A DNA stretch of 64,000 nt from Effrenium voratum (lineage: Eukaryota; Sar; Dinophyceae; Suessiales; Symbiodiniaceae). The stretch spans positions 536,602-600,601 of the forward strand of contig CAUJNA010003299.1 of NCBI GenBank assembly GCA_963377175.1. The letters run 5' to 3'. The notes beneath the pieces were generated by a model, which was not told where the DNA came from, ran no database searches, and worked only from the letters and a program-made list of their open reading frames with translations. Shown one piece after another: positions 27,901-38,154 of this stretch; position 1 is the first letter of the stretch, and every line of letters starts with the position of its first letter. The position numbers were made by a program, and so were the translations under genes.

Positions 27901-30900
27901 GAGCTGTGCAATGGCGGAGGGCTGCCCAAATGGATGTGATCCAGCACCAACAGCATGCTTCCCAGCCGCGACATGCCATAGACCGGCATCGCCAAACCGG
28001 TCCGCTGAAGACCTCGGATGGGCAAAGGGCTGCCAGAGTGCATGAAATCCAAGGGCGAAGTCGGTGCACCCAGGTTGCAGAGGCCATAGACCGAGGACGC
28101 GCTCCCAAATCACGTGGGGCTGTGCAGGGGCGAAAATGGCCCAAAGCCCACGTGGTCCAGCACGGGCGGGAACGCGCCGAGCTTGGTCACGCCGAAGGCG
28201 GATGAGGTGAAGCCCGTCCTGCAGTGCGCCTGCAAAGGCAGGGAAAGGCCCAGGTGCAAGGAGTCCAGTGCCAGCAGCGAGGGCCCCAAGCGCGTGAGGC
28301 CGTAGGCCAAAGGCGCCGAGCCCAGGCGCGCCGTGCTGCGGGGCGAAGAGGTGGGGCCGAAGGCGATAAAGTCCGAGGCGGGCGGCGGAAGGCCTAAGCG
28401 CACCATGCCGGAGGCTGAAGGCGCCGAGCCAAGGCGGCCAGGTGCGCGGGGCAGTGGCGTGGGGCCCAAATGCACAAGGTCGAGGGTCGGCAACAGAGGG
28501 CCCGTACGGAGCATGCCATAGGCCGAGAGACTCAAACCCATTTGCATGTAAGACCTTGGAAACAGTACTGGGCCCAGCTGCACGTGGTCTAAGGCTGAAG
28601 GAGACGAGCCGGGCTGGGTCACACCGTAGGGGGGCAACAAGGAGCCCGAACAAACGGAGCCTTGCACTGGCAAGGATGAGCCAAGATGCGCAAGGTCCAA
28701 GACAGGCATGGAGCTATCAGGTCGGCTCATACCGTAAGCTGATGGCATCAGCCCAGCATGCATGAGGCCACGTGGAGGCATGGTCAACCCAATGTTCACA
28801 GAGTCCAGTGTGGGAAAGCTCAAGCCAAGGCGTCCACAACCGTAGGCTGAAATCGAGGCCCCGGTGTGGATGTGGCTTCTCAGCAGCGGCAAGGAGTCTA
28901 GGTGAGCAAAGTCCAACAGGGGCGGTGAGGGCCCAAGTCGTGCCATGCCATAGGCGGAGGAGGCGAGGCCGGGACGGCCAGGTGCTTGCGACGACGCTGG
29001 GGACTCAAAGCTGGAGTGGTCCAGCACCGAAGCCGCCGAGCCCGAACGATTCATGCCGTAGGGTGACAAGGCCGAGCCAGGCCGAGAGGACGCCCGCAAA
29101 AGCAGCGGGGAGCCGAGGTGCACGGAGTCCAGCGCCAAAGGTGACGAGCCCGTGCGATGCATGCCGTAGATAGACGAGGTGAATCCCAAGCAAACGAAGG
29201 CTCGTGCCGAAAGCGAAGCGCCCGAAGAAACAAGGTCCGGCGCGAGCGGTGGCGAGCCCAAGTGCGTCACCCCGTACGCCAACGTCGCGGCGCCGGGTCG
29301 CATAGAAGTCCGCAGTGGTGTCGGCGGGCCCGGCTGCACCAAGTCCAGCGCAAACAGCAAAGGACCTGTACAGGTCATGCCGTACAGGGGGATGGAGGCA
29401 CCTGGCCGAGCCAAGGCACGAGGAAGCAGCAAGAAGCCCGTGGTGGCGAAATCTGAGGCGAACAATAAGAAGCCAAGGCGCGTCAGCCCGGAAACAGCCA
29501 AGGAGGCTCCAGGGCGTGCGAGCGTGCGCGGCACCAAAGAGGGGCCGATCTGGATGTGGTCTAGCGCCAGCATGGGCGAGCCTAAGCGCATGAGCCCAAA
29601 GACCAACGAGCTCAAGCCGGGATGAGCGGAGCCGCGCAGAGAAACAGCGGAGCCCAGGTGAATAAGGTCCAGGGCAAACAACGGCACGTCCGAACGGCTC
29701 AGCCCATAAGCCGTCGTGGCAAGCCCGAGTTGAGCCGGGCTGTGCAGAGGAGGCAAGGACCCGAGGAGCACAAAGTCAGGCACTAACAGCACGAAACCCG
29801 TGCGGCTAATGCCATAGGCCGACATCATGGGGCCCGTGCGCGCGTAGCTGTGTGAAAACATGAAGCTGTCAAAGCACACGTGGTCCAAGGCCAGCGTGGA
29901 GGAGCCGAGCATGCCAACTCCGTAGAGCGAAGTCGTGGGCCCCAGGCGCGCCGAGCTGCGTAAAGGCATGGGCGGTCCCAGATTGATGAGGTCCAACACA
30001 AGGAGAGTGGGCCCTGGCCGTGACAAGCCAAAGACCAAAGGCATCGGACCGGTTCAGGCGAGGGTTTGCGAAGACATGGGGCTGCCAGCTAAGATGGGAT
30101 CAAGGACCAGCGAAGTCAAGTCCAAACGGCTCAGTCCAAAGACAAGGAGTGGGGAGCCAAGCCACACAAAACTCTTCGGCAGCATTGTGGACCCCATGTG
30201 AGTGAAATCAAGGGGCGATAACAGCAAGCCAAGCCTGGTCATGCCATAAGCCGAGAGCGGAAACCCAAGATGGAGGCATGCTCGGGATGGCACAACGCTG
30301 CCAGGATGGACATAGTCTGGGACTGGGATTGGTGAGGCTGGGCGGGTCATGCCATAGGCCAAGAGCGCCAAGCCTGGGCAAAGGGAGCTATGCAACGAAG
30401 CTGAGAATCCGGCGAGCCCAAAGTCCAACATCGGCATCGTGGGGCCGGGGCGCGCCGCGCCGTAGAGAGCCGCCGACAAGCCGATGCGCGCGAAAGCGCG
30501 GGGGGAAGAGGAGGAGCCGAGGTGGGCGGAGTCCAAGGGCGAAAGCGAAGATCCAAGGCGCACCATGCCATAGATGGAGGCGGAAGATTCTGGACACCCA
30601 CAGGCCCGCAGCAACGAGGAGCTTCCCATGTGCGCAGAGTCCGGCGCCAAAAGTGGGGAGCCCGAGCTGGACATGCCATAGGCGAGCAACGCCAAGTCCG
30701 TGCGCACGTGGCTCCTGGCCGACATGGAAGAAGCAGAACTGGTGAGGTCAAGGGCCAACGGAGGAGGACCCGGGCGAGACATGCCGTAGGCGAACATCAT
30801 GAGCCCCAAGCGCATTGAGGCTCTCAAAGGCATGGAAGAACCCACGCGCACAGAGTCCAGTGCCAGCAGTAGAGCGCCAGTGCGGGACATACCACTGGCC

Positions 30901-32540
30901 AAAGGGGCTGAGCCCAGGCGAACGAAGCCTTGCGTGGGCACGGGAAAGCCCAGAGACACATAATCCAATACCAACAAGAAGGGCCCAAGCTGAACCAAGC
31001 CATAGACCAAAGGCAATACTCCAAGGCAAGCGAAATTCCTAAGGGACGGCAGTGAGCCTGGCTGAACAGAATCCAGAGCAAGCGGGCTTGGCCCCAGGCA
31101 AGCAACGCCATAAGTGGACATGATCGGGCCAGCGCAAGTGTGGGCTCTCGCGGAAGGCGAGGAGCCGGGGTGAACAAGGTCAGGTGCCGACGGAATCGAC
31201 CCTAGACGAGACAGGCCGTAGACGGGCGGGCACGACCCAAGCCTTGCAAAGCCCCGAAGAGACAAAGGAGCACCTGGGGAGAAAAGGTCCGTGGCTGGCA
31301 GGGAACTTTCCAGGCGTGTGATACCATAGACCGACAGAGATGGCCCCAACCGCGCGAAGCTCGTGACGGGCAGGCCGCTTCCTGGCTCCACGTAGTCGTA
31401 GGTGGGCATGGCAAGCCCCGAGCGCGCCAGTCCAAATGAGGGCATCAAAGGCCCCGGACGAATGTAAGTCCGCGACAATGTCGGAGAGCCCAAGGAGACG
31501 AAGTCCAAGGCAGGCGTCGAAGCACCGAGCTGCGCCAGGCCGTAGGTGGGAAGCAAAGGGCCAAGTCACGAGGGGCCATGGAGCAAAAGCGAAAGGCCAG
31601 TGTGCAGGCAATCCAAAGTCGCCAGCAGCTCGTCCGAACGGCTCATGCCATAAGCGGGCAGCAAGCTTCCTGGGCGCACGGGGCTGCGCGCAAAGGGCGG
31701 AGGACCAGGCATGAACAAGTCCAGGGTGGGCGGAGGGGCTCCGAGCCAAGTCGTCCCATAGATGGACGTCAACAAGCCACAACACACAGGCCCTTGCAGA
31801 GACAAAAGGGATCCGGCCTGCACCAAGTCCAGAGCCGAAAGCGAAGACCCTGACCTGGACATGCCAGAGACTACAGGAGAAGCTCCCAGTCAGGCAGGGC
31901 CATGTAGCAGCATGGTGAGGCCAAGGTGGATGAAGTCCAGCGTAAACATGGGAAAGCCAGGGCGCGACAGGCCATAGGCCAAGAGTGCGGGTCCCAGGCG
32001 GCCGTGAGTCCTGAGGGACAGAGAGGCGCCCAAGTGGATGAAATCCAGCACGGGAGACGGAAGTCCAGGGCGGACGCTGCCATATGCGGACATGATCAAG
32101 CCTGATCATGCGGGACTACGAGGCAACAGAACGCTGCCAGGGTGGGCGTGGTCGGGCACCAACAAAGGAGCACCTGGCCGAGACATGCCATAGGGCGACA
32201 TGGCGGGCCCAAAGCGCACGTGGCCGCGAGGCGAAGTGGAGAAGCCAAGGTGCACAAGGTCCAAGGCAGACAGCGGGGCTTCGGGGCGCGCCATGCCGTA
32301 AGCCGATGGCACGCTCCCAGGCCGCACAAAGCTACGAGGTGGCGCAGCCGGCCCACAATTCGCGAGCTCCGGCACAGACGTCGCAGGACCCGGGCGGCTC
32401 ATGCCGTAGGCAGACATCGCGGCGCCGGGGCGGATAGGCGTCCGCGGCACCGACGAGGACCCAAAGTCCACAAAGTCTGGGGTTGCCGGAGATGCGTCCG
32501 GGCGGGTGATGCCGTAGATCGACACAACGGAACCTGATCA
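3201..32540 (-). other. Thirteen position-locked in-frame TGA codons
   Basis: Plus-strand TCA (minus TGA) starts at 3201, 7377, 8241, 21774, 25446, 27174, 27462, 28110, 30054, 31566, 31890, 32106 and 32538. Each lies in the RS-type module at residue 5, where the consensus is Arg: for example RSFA-stop-TG, HGLI-stop-LG, RSLS-stop-PG, HSPT-stop-FG, RSPA-stop-SG. Intervals are whole 108-nt units in ten of twelve cases (one after removal of the intron) and whole 36-nt modules in the other two (3201-7377 and 27174-27462). The same codon position in other units is CGN, or TGC/TGT, TGG, CAC, CAA or CAG, all one CpG transition from CGN; AGG also occurs. Confidence 0.93.
9996..10784 (-). other. GC-AG intron interrupting the giant repeat array (789 nt)
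   Basis: The repeat pattern breaks at GPAP near 10,785 and resumes at 9,995. On the minus strand the segment begins GCGCCC and ends GCCGAG, with G following, which fits dinoflagellate-type introns. Two things confirm the borders. The 36-residue unit is whole after joining. The distance between the flanking TGA sites (8,241 and 21,774) minus 789 nt is 12,744 nt, exactly 118 units of 108 nt. Inside are stops and ordinary non-repetitive sequence; open frames across it are read-through of the intron. Confidence 0.85.
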
Positions 32541-32611
32541 AGAAAGGCTACGCGCAGGAGGCAACAAGCCGAAGTGAGAGAAATCCAGGACCGGCAGCAT
32601 GGAGCCCAAAC
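10785..32611 (-). CDS. Giant solenoid-repeat gene (gene 2), 21.8-kb exon with about 200 tandem 36-residue units
   Basis: One minus-strand frame runs from 32,611 to 10,785 with ten in-frame TGA codons and no other stop or frameshift; the longest uninterrupted piece is 3,681 codons (10,716-21,761, whose 3' end runs into the intron). Units are 36 residues built of three 12-residue modules sharing a Leu-Gly-(Ser/Pro)-(Ser/Pro)-Leu core. Individual units are strongly diverged, so this is not a recent amplification, yet unit length is almost invariant. One 12-residue module is missing near 27.3-27.4 kb. The exon starts at G32,611: acceptor AG at 32,613-32,612 is followed by GT, which completes an Arg codon split with the upstream 82-nt exon and gives QA-R-LGSMLPVLDF in register. 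The first TGA comes about 24 codons into the exon. Function is unknown; a fibrous beta-solenoid is an inference. A pseudogene is possible, but the retained frame argues against long neutral decay. Confidence 0.85.
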
Positions 32612-33637
32612 CTCAGCATGCGCTCTGTTCAGTGGATCTGGCTTCTCTTGCATATGCTCTTGGAAGCCCAATTTGAAGACCGGCCAAAAGGGGGTGGGGG
32701 GGTTCAACTGATCCAGAAGATCCTCACACTCCGAAAAAGAAATCCACAAAAATCATGGCACTTCTCATCCGCAATCTCTTGGGGAGACGAACCCTTTTGT
32801 TGGTGTTTGCAGCGTTGGACCACCCTCACTTTGTGAACACAAGGAACCCCACAAATTCTTGAACGCCTCTTTGAGCAGGGCCTCTATGTGAGTCGTTCCT
32901 AAGCTAGAGAATCCCCCCCTTTTCTATGCTAAGAGAGCGCTGCTTCCCCTTGAAGCCCATCCGAGGAATTGCCACATGCTCCTGTCAAACCAAAGTCAAA
33001 GGCGTCCACGTGCGTGCTCGCTGCCCAAAGATCCAAATGAAAAGCCCACGGTCCTTACCCCGTCAAAAGTTGCCAGGTGGTATCCCAACAGCAAACCCCC
33101 AAACCTTTCGCGAATCGTAGCCCAAAGCCGCTCCGAACCGTTCTCTGGAGCCGATCTGGGAAGAGAACCCTCACGGGGGGGTAGCTGTTGGGGAAACTCG
33201 CAATCATGCACCTTAAGCAAATAGGTTGGTCTTCGACCCGCAACCAAGTGAAGTTGCTGAAGAGAGGCGAATTTAATTCTTATTCTCCACAAAGGTCAGA
33301 GCTTTCTTGACGGGCCCACCAGGAAGCCTGCACTGAAAGCGCGCCTTTCTGGCAAATATCAGTGCTTGATGAATCGAAGGTGGAAGGAAAGCAGGGTTCC
33401 CTGGCAACTGGCAACATTCCGACCCAAAAAAGAGATCTATCAACCTCCAAACAGGAAAGTCTCTGTCCTTCTTGGATCTCCTGGGTGTTTAGATTTCTTG
33501 AAGACAGAGAAAAAGAAGAAGGAAAAAAGAAGTCTTACAAACAGCACAACCAAAAAGACATTGGGCATCCTTTGGTTTTCCATCGGCTCTCCTTTTGTTT
33601 CCCTTCCCATGAAGCCGCGGGCTCTGGTGCCCCGGGC
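32612..33637 (-). other. GC-AG intron, 1,026 nt
   Basis: On the minus strand it begins GCCCGG after GAGCAAGCCC and ends GCTGAG before GTTTGG. Removing it joins LFEQA to LGSMLP through a split Arg codon (C plus GT) and keeps the 12-residue spacing. Base composition changes sharply at 32.6 kb, as expected at the end of the GC-rich repeat exon. I see no other feature inside. Confidence 0.75.
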
Positions 33638-33719
33638 GGGCTTGCTCGAAGAGCGCCAGCGAGCTGCCCGGGCGCGCGAAGCACGCCACGGAGGGAGAGC
33701 TGCCCGGCAAAGTGAAGTC
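33638..33719 (-). CDS. Gene 2 small repeat exon (82 nt)
   Basis: The minus strand reads DFTLPGSSPSVACF followed by ARPGSSLALFEQA and then one nucleotide of a split Arg codon. The two PGSS cores are 12 residues apart. Acceptor AG|GAC (AG at 33,721-33,720) gives phase 0; the donor is GC at 33,637. Upstream, the exon ending in Lys at 35,158 joins so that the spacing is again 12 residues (TGSAMPI, K, DFTL, PG). The GC-rich island stands out from its surroundings. Continuity of phase and period on both sides is the main evidence; transcript support is not available to me. Confidence 0.78.
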
Positions 33720-35157
33720 CTCAAACCGCGGAATCGGATTGAGTCGGATCCGTTCTTTTTGTGAGGAATCCCAGTCGCTTGGTTGACGTTGAAAGGGGAG
33801 CAACAAATTAAATGCTAGCAGCTAAGTGGGGATTTCAACCACTAAACCGCAATAAGCAAACATGTAAAATGTTTCCCAACAACAACCATGGTCGGGGGGG
33901 TAGGTACAAGGGGGGGGAATCCAGTGGAGTTCTCTTTGGATTCAAAATAGGGCCCAGCTGCTTCACTCCGATTCGGGTCCATTTTGATCAGGAATCCCAG
34001 TCGGGCAATTGAGAGCAGGGTTTGAGGGATCCCACTTTTAGGAATCCCAGTAGGGATACGTTCAAGGGGCGGATTCCAATTGGTCGGGGTCCCTAGGATT
34101 CAAAGCATCCAGCGATACACTCCGAGGGAATTGTGGAAATTGTTCGAAGCGGTTGGTGCAGGTAGTTGAGATGGGGTTCCTTAGGCTTTCTGAAAAACAT
34201 TTTGTAGGAATCCTTAAAGGTTCGCTAGGGAGCCTTCGGGAATCCCCCCTTTTGGATCACCTCCCCCCTTAGGGACTCCATAACATTGGGTCTGTCCTGG
34301 GATTCAAACCAAAAAAATAGGGGTTGGGTGAATATAACCATTGTTTACCTAAGGGGGTTCATCATCCAAAAACTGGCTCAATCCTTCGTTTAATGGGAGT
34401 TGAACCCTGGGTCTGTGTTCTTTTCAGGGTAACCCCCAAAACGGGTGGCTGAAAAAAGGCGACCATGCGGTCTCACCATTGGGGAACTCGCCCAAAGGGT
34501 TAGCTGCTTTCGCCTAAGCCCTGCCAACTTGCTCCAAGTCAACCCACAGCCAAGGGGCCATTTCCTTCACGCGGTTCTTTGGATGTGGTTGGCGCTTGCG
34601 ACCCCTCAAGCTGCAACCTGTAAACCCATGGAGTTTCAGGTGGTCCTTTTTATGTCAGGACCCCCCCAAAAAAAAATAAAAAGAAGAACAAGGCAATTGG
34701 AGGCAATGACGGGGGCAGATCTGCTCAGCTGAGTCTGGTTGATATTATGCAAGCCTTCAAATGTAAAATAGGTTCAACAGAGATTCCAGGTTCCAGTAAA
34801 TGATCTGGACACTTGCAAAAAACTTATCCTCCATCCAGCTAATCATGGATTTGCGCAAATGTTCAAACCAGCCGCCCGGCAACGGCTATCAAAAAAAAAG
34901 ACTTTGAGCCAAACTGGGGCCATGTGACAGCTATCTGTAACTGGGACCCCCTCCTTCGAGGGTGCAAAATGTCACTTCTAGAACAGCTCAAAATGCGAGC
35001 ACTTTCGACCCCCCCCCCCCAAGAAAAAAGAAGAAAGAAAACCCTTTGGGCCCCCAAACAACTCTCCCCTCCTTCCCCCATTGCCCTACATGGGCGGGGA
35101 GTCCAGAGACGACGCTTCTCCTTTCACCTTCCCCCCTTCCGGTGGAACCGCCCGTGC
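33720..35157 (-). other. GC-AG intron, 1,438 nt
   Basis: It begins GCACGG after ATCAAG and ends TTTGAG before GACTTC on the minus strand. The interior has several copies of a short phrase GGAATCCCAGT (33,767, 33,991 and 34,041 on the plus strand), homopolymer runs and no supportable coding signal. Confidence 0.65.
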
Positions 35158-35213
35158 CTTGATGGGCATCGCGCTACCAGTTCGAGCCACGCCGGACACA
35201 GGCGTGGTGGGGC
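35158..35213 (-). CDS. Gene 2 small repeat exon (56 nt)
   Basis: After two nucleotides completing a Gly codon, the minus strand reads PTTPVSGVARTGSAMPIK. It carries an LG-type module (LG from the junction, PTTPV, SGVAR, then TG SAMPI). Acceptor AG|GC at 35,215-35,214, donor GC at 35,157. It enters in phase 1, matching the G left by the exon at 36,243, and exits in phase 0, matching GAC at 33,719. Both joins preserve the 12-residue period. The surrounding open frame is longer but loses the pattern outside these borders. Confidence 0.76.
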
Positions 35214-36242
35214 CTGCACAGTGCACGTGGTGATTCCATGAATCCGCGTCAAGACAGGGATCCAGCTTCCGCTTGTGTCCCCTGTTAAGCCCCACCCCCA
35301 AAAGGATACCCTCAAAAAAGAGAACCCATGTGGTTTATTGAGTGTCACCCGCATTCTTGGGTATGTGTTGAGAAAAGAAGCGCGGCTTTCCGGTGGCGGA
35401 TATGTCCTTGTTTAGTCAGGGTTGACATGTTTCGAAACAGGTGGGTGTATGAGTTGCGGCTGACCTTGCTCCCCGAGGGGTGGAGGCCTTTGCATCATGG
35501 ATAGGGGAGTGGAGTTCCAGTGATTCCGCCGACATTGAACAACTGCAAGCCTTTGGGCTTGTGTGTGTGTGTGTCATTTAGGGATACGTCCAAGAAACAT
35601 CACACTCCTACCATGGGAACCCAACCCCCTCTTTTTGCATGTGATTCGATCAGCCTTCAAAAACCAACGGGCTGTAGATGTCCTAGTCGATTCTTGGTTT
35701 CGGAAGGAGAGTGGGGGCTCACCAATTTTCCCACAGAAGCCAGGGGTCAAACGAATACATGCTTTGAGGGCACCCTTGTTCTGCAAATCAACCGCTTTCA
35801 ATAAACCAACCAAACAAAAACGCGTTGTTGTCTCTTCTTTCTTTCAGTTGTAGGCCGCTAGTTTGACACATACCTGGCATACGTTCGATTCAGGACCCTC
35901 TGGCGGACACATTTGGGTAGGGTTTTATGATTCATGTCCAGCTACCTTTGAGGCGGTTCCCTAGTCGTGATTCAGCCTGGGACAACTGGGGCAACAACCC
36001 ATGTCTAAGGGATTTTTTTTGAGGGTAGAGGTAGGCGAAACAGGAACTCCTGCACCCCAGTGGGGTCTTTTTGCCACCTCTTGTGAGACATTTGGCGACC
36101 CCCTTAAAAAGGAATCCTTCACTACGAGGGGGTCGAACAATTTTCCAAAAGGACCTTTCTGCATACACCGACCTCCCCCCCGCCCAACTTAGCGCCCCTG
36201 CCCCTGCCCCCCCCCGGCGCTTCGCTGGCTTCGCTGGCTCGC
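35214..36242 (-). other. GC-AG intron, 1,029 nt
   Basis: The intron starts GCGAGC after CGGTTAG and ends CTGTGCAG on the minus strand. It contains a short plus-strand TG run near 35,562-35,575 and poly-pyrimidine stretches; no gene is seen. Confidence 0.62.
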
Positions 36243-36314
36243 CTAACCGCGCGAAGGAGGCGATGCTCAGAGAGCTGCCGAAGTTGGCGTGGTTTTGGAC
36301 GCTGAAGACCGTGC
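36243..36314 (-). CDS. Gene 2 small repeat exon (72 nt, two modules)
   Basis: The minus strand reads TVFSVQNHANFG followed by SSLSIASFARL, with Gly codons split at both ends (GC at entry, G at exit). Its length is exactly 24 codons, two 12-residue modules: NFGSSLSI and ARLG are in register with the next exon's PTTPV. Acceptor AG|GC at 36,316-36,315; donor GC at 36,242. The split Gly is supplied by the G at 36,955. This exon closely resembles the RS-type module of the giant array (ASFARLG). Confidence 0.78.
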
Positions 36315-36954
36315 CTCGTTCGCGCCGTCTCTACCGCTCCGGTCCGGTCCGGTCCAGTCCGGTCGACCGGGCGGGACCGAGGGGGGTGAGGGGGGGAAAC
36401 CAGTGGTTGGTTTGGAGATCTGGGACCTAAGCCCAACCGCGAATTAAGCACTCAAACAGCTGGAAACCCAAGGGAATTACTAAAAGCCACCAAGTTATGG
36501 ACTGGTCCTGGGGGTTTATAGGAAGAACCATTCCACATCCTCACGTTTCTCGTGGAAATGTCCGAAAAAAAACAAGTATTCAAGCCGGACCACCCAATCC
36601 ATGGCTATCAAATGGCCTGTGAAGCAACCTTCTTTGGGAGATGGGGCCAGTTGAGGGGGTCTGTGGCCTTCTTTTTCAAGGTTCCTTTTTCCAACCTGGA
36701 AACATGGCCCCAGCAAAGGGGGACCCCCCGTTTTTTATTGCCCCAAAAAGGTGATGCTTAAATTCCAAAAAGGAAGGCGGCCCTGTTTCTCCGTGGTTCA
36801 AACACGAATAGCTCCCCAAAAAGAGAACAAGGGGCGACGGAGGTGCAGGGAGTCCGGTGCTTTTGAGGTTACCCTTGGGCTTGACATAAGCGTGAGCCGA
36901 GCTCCGGACATCCCATAACCGTGAGCCACCAAAAACCCTATTTGATGGTGCTAC
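36315..36954 (-). other. GT-AG intron, 640 nt
   Basis: It begins GTAGCACC after GACCTGG and ends CGAACGAG before GCACGG. Removing it gives RLDLG-TVFSV with a correct Gly codon. No other feature is recognised. Confidence 0.55.
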
Positions 36955-36973
36955 CCAGGTCGAGGCGATCCGC
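36955..36973 (-). CDS. Gene 2 candidate microexon (19 nt)
   Basis: The minus strand gives GCG GAT CGC CTC GAC CTG G, that is ADRLDL plus the first base of Gly, ending at a GT donor. It supplies exactly the LG that the 36,243-36,314 exon needs. The acceptor AG|GCG at 36,975-36,974 is the best fit, but an earlier AG could extend the exon. The join to the 36-nt exon at 38.1 kb would be in frame but three residues too long for the 12-residue period, so one further microexon is probably missing between them. Confidence 0.5.
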
Positions 36974-38118
36974 CTTGCTGGATCTGGGGCCTTTCCAGAG
37001 CTCTTCCACAAAGCGAACATTTCTCTTTTGTGAAGAGGGGCCTCTTTCGGGGAGAGGGGGTGTTCCCTTTGATTCGTAACTGGTCACCCGCATTTCTACC
37101 CTCCCCAAACTCCAGTGCCTTCAGGCATCCGACAACCTGATGCCAGGGCCTTTTCAGGTCCGAAGCGCGTCGAAGTCTTCATGCCAGATATGGCCGGGTC
37201 AGGTTACAAGCGGAACCGAGTTTGGGAGAAAGCTTTCCCTGGAAGCTCCACGGCAATGGAGCTTCCAGTCCAAGTCCTGGGAGCTGCCGTCGCCAACACT
37301 TGTTCCTTGACGAGGAAACCTGCCAACTCAACAGCGGCTTTGGGATGCATCCCTTTGTGTGTTGGCAATCCCTCACAGCAAATGTTTGTCCTCGGAAAAG
37401 AAGCAGAATTTTCACCCACCGGAGATCACCTTCATGATACTAAGCATCTGTGGATCAGGAATCAGTCTCCTCGCAAGCAATTCATGCTTCAGCTTTTGAA
37501 AACCGAACCAACAGTAGCTGTTTGATGCTGGTGCATGCTTTGTGAACCTTGCAAGACCTCCCAGATTCGAGTGAATCATGGGGAGACTTGCAAAGAACCT
37601 ACCATTGATCCTCATTCATCATGGACGTCCGCAGATTACAAATCATGTACTGTCCAAAAATGCGGCCCTCATACAACTGAAGATTGGAAACAAGCAGTCA
37701 GCGGGCGCTGGCTTTGCCCAAAAATGGACTAGAGCCGAAGATATCTTTCGATATTCTGGGGGTGCTTTCATGAAAGAGCCCATTTTTGGTGTTTGAAGGC
37801 AAACCAAAAGCAAACCCATACAAGCTGAACCAAAAGTGAACCGAAACGGCAAAGTCCCCAGCCCCAAACCCCAAACCGCTTGAGGTCCGTCCTGTGGTGG
37901 TTTTTTGCGTCCCATCTGTGCAAAAGAAACTGGGTCACACTCACAAAAAGAAAAAGAAAAACATCGAAGCTGAACGGATCTCCATGGAACATCCTCAGGT
38001 GACCCTCACCGCAGGCGGCCTTTGCCTCTGCCTTTTGGTGGAACCTCCCGCCCGCAGGACCTGAAGGACCCGCCACAAACGCCTGAAACGCCTGGGGTGC
38101 CGGGCCCAAGAAGATGGC
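36974..38118 (-). other. Intronic stretch, possibly hiding one unresolved microexon
   Basis: The 36-nt exon upstream exits at GC (38,118) after QGD. By the pattern of the other exons the next should start with two residues and LG. Around 37.18-37.29 kb the minus strand reads LGLEAPLPWSFQ and LGSACNLTRPYL in one frame, which resemble modules, but I found no donor/acceptor pair that keeps both phase and period. I leave it uncalled. Confidence 0.4.
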
Positions 38119-38154
38119 ATCCCCCTGGATGTTGATCGAGCTACCGAGCTGCAC
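38119..38154 (-). CDS. Gene 2 single-module exon, exactly 36 nt
   Basis: Twelve codons on the minus strand: VQ LG SSINI QGD. The acceptor AG|GTG (38,156-38,155) is preceded by a long CCACCCCCACC-type pyrimidine/A tract, the complement of the G-rich run at 38,159-38,220, as expected before a 3' splice site. The donor is GC at 38,118. Entry and exit are phase 0. It shares with the exons at 40.3 and 41.0 kb the same cut: two residues, the LG core, five residues, three residues. The upstream exon ends RDH, giving RDHVQ before LG, the required five-residue linker. Confidence 0.75.

Noticed and set aside
3201..32540. Hidden introns at each TGA
   Set aside because: The repeat register is continuous through every TGA with no extra bases, so nothing can be spliced out there without breaking the 36-residue unit.
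3201..32540. TGA as selenocysteine
   Set aside because: The residue is Arg in the consensus, Cys occurs there only as one of several CpG products, and no selenocysteine element can be placed because the 3' end is outside the window. Not excluded, but unsupported.
1..32611. CRISPR array or bacterial repeat protein
   Set aside because: The 108-bp units are coding, diverged and without spacers; spliceosomal-type introns and simple repeats show a eukaryotic genome.
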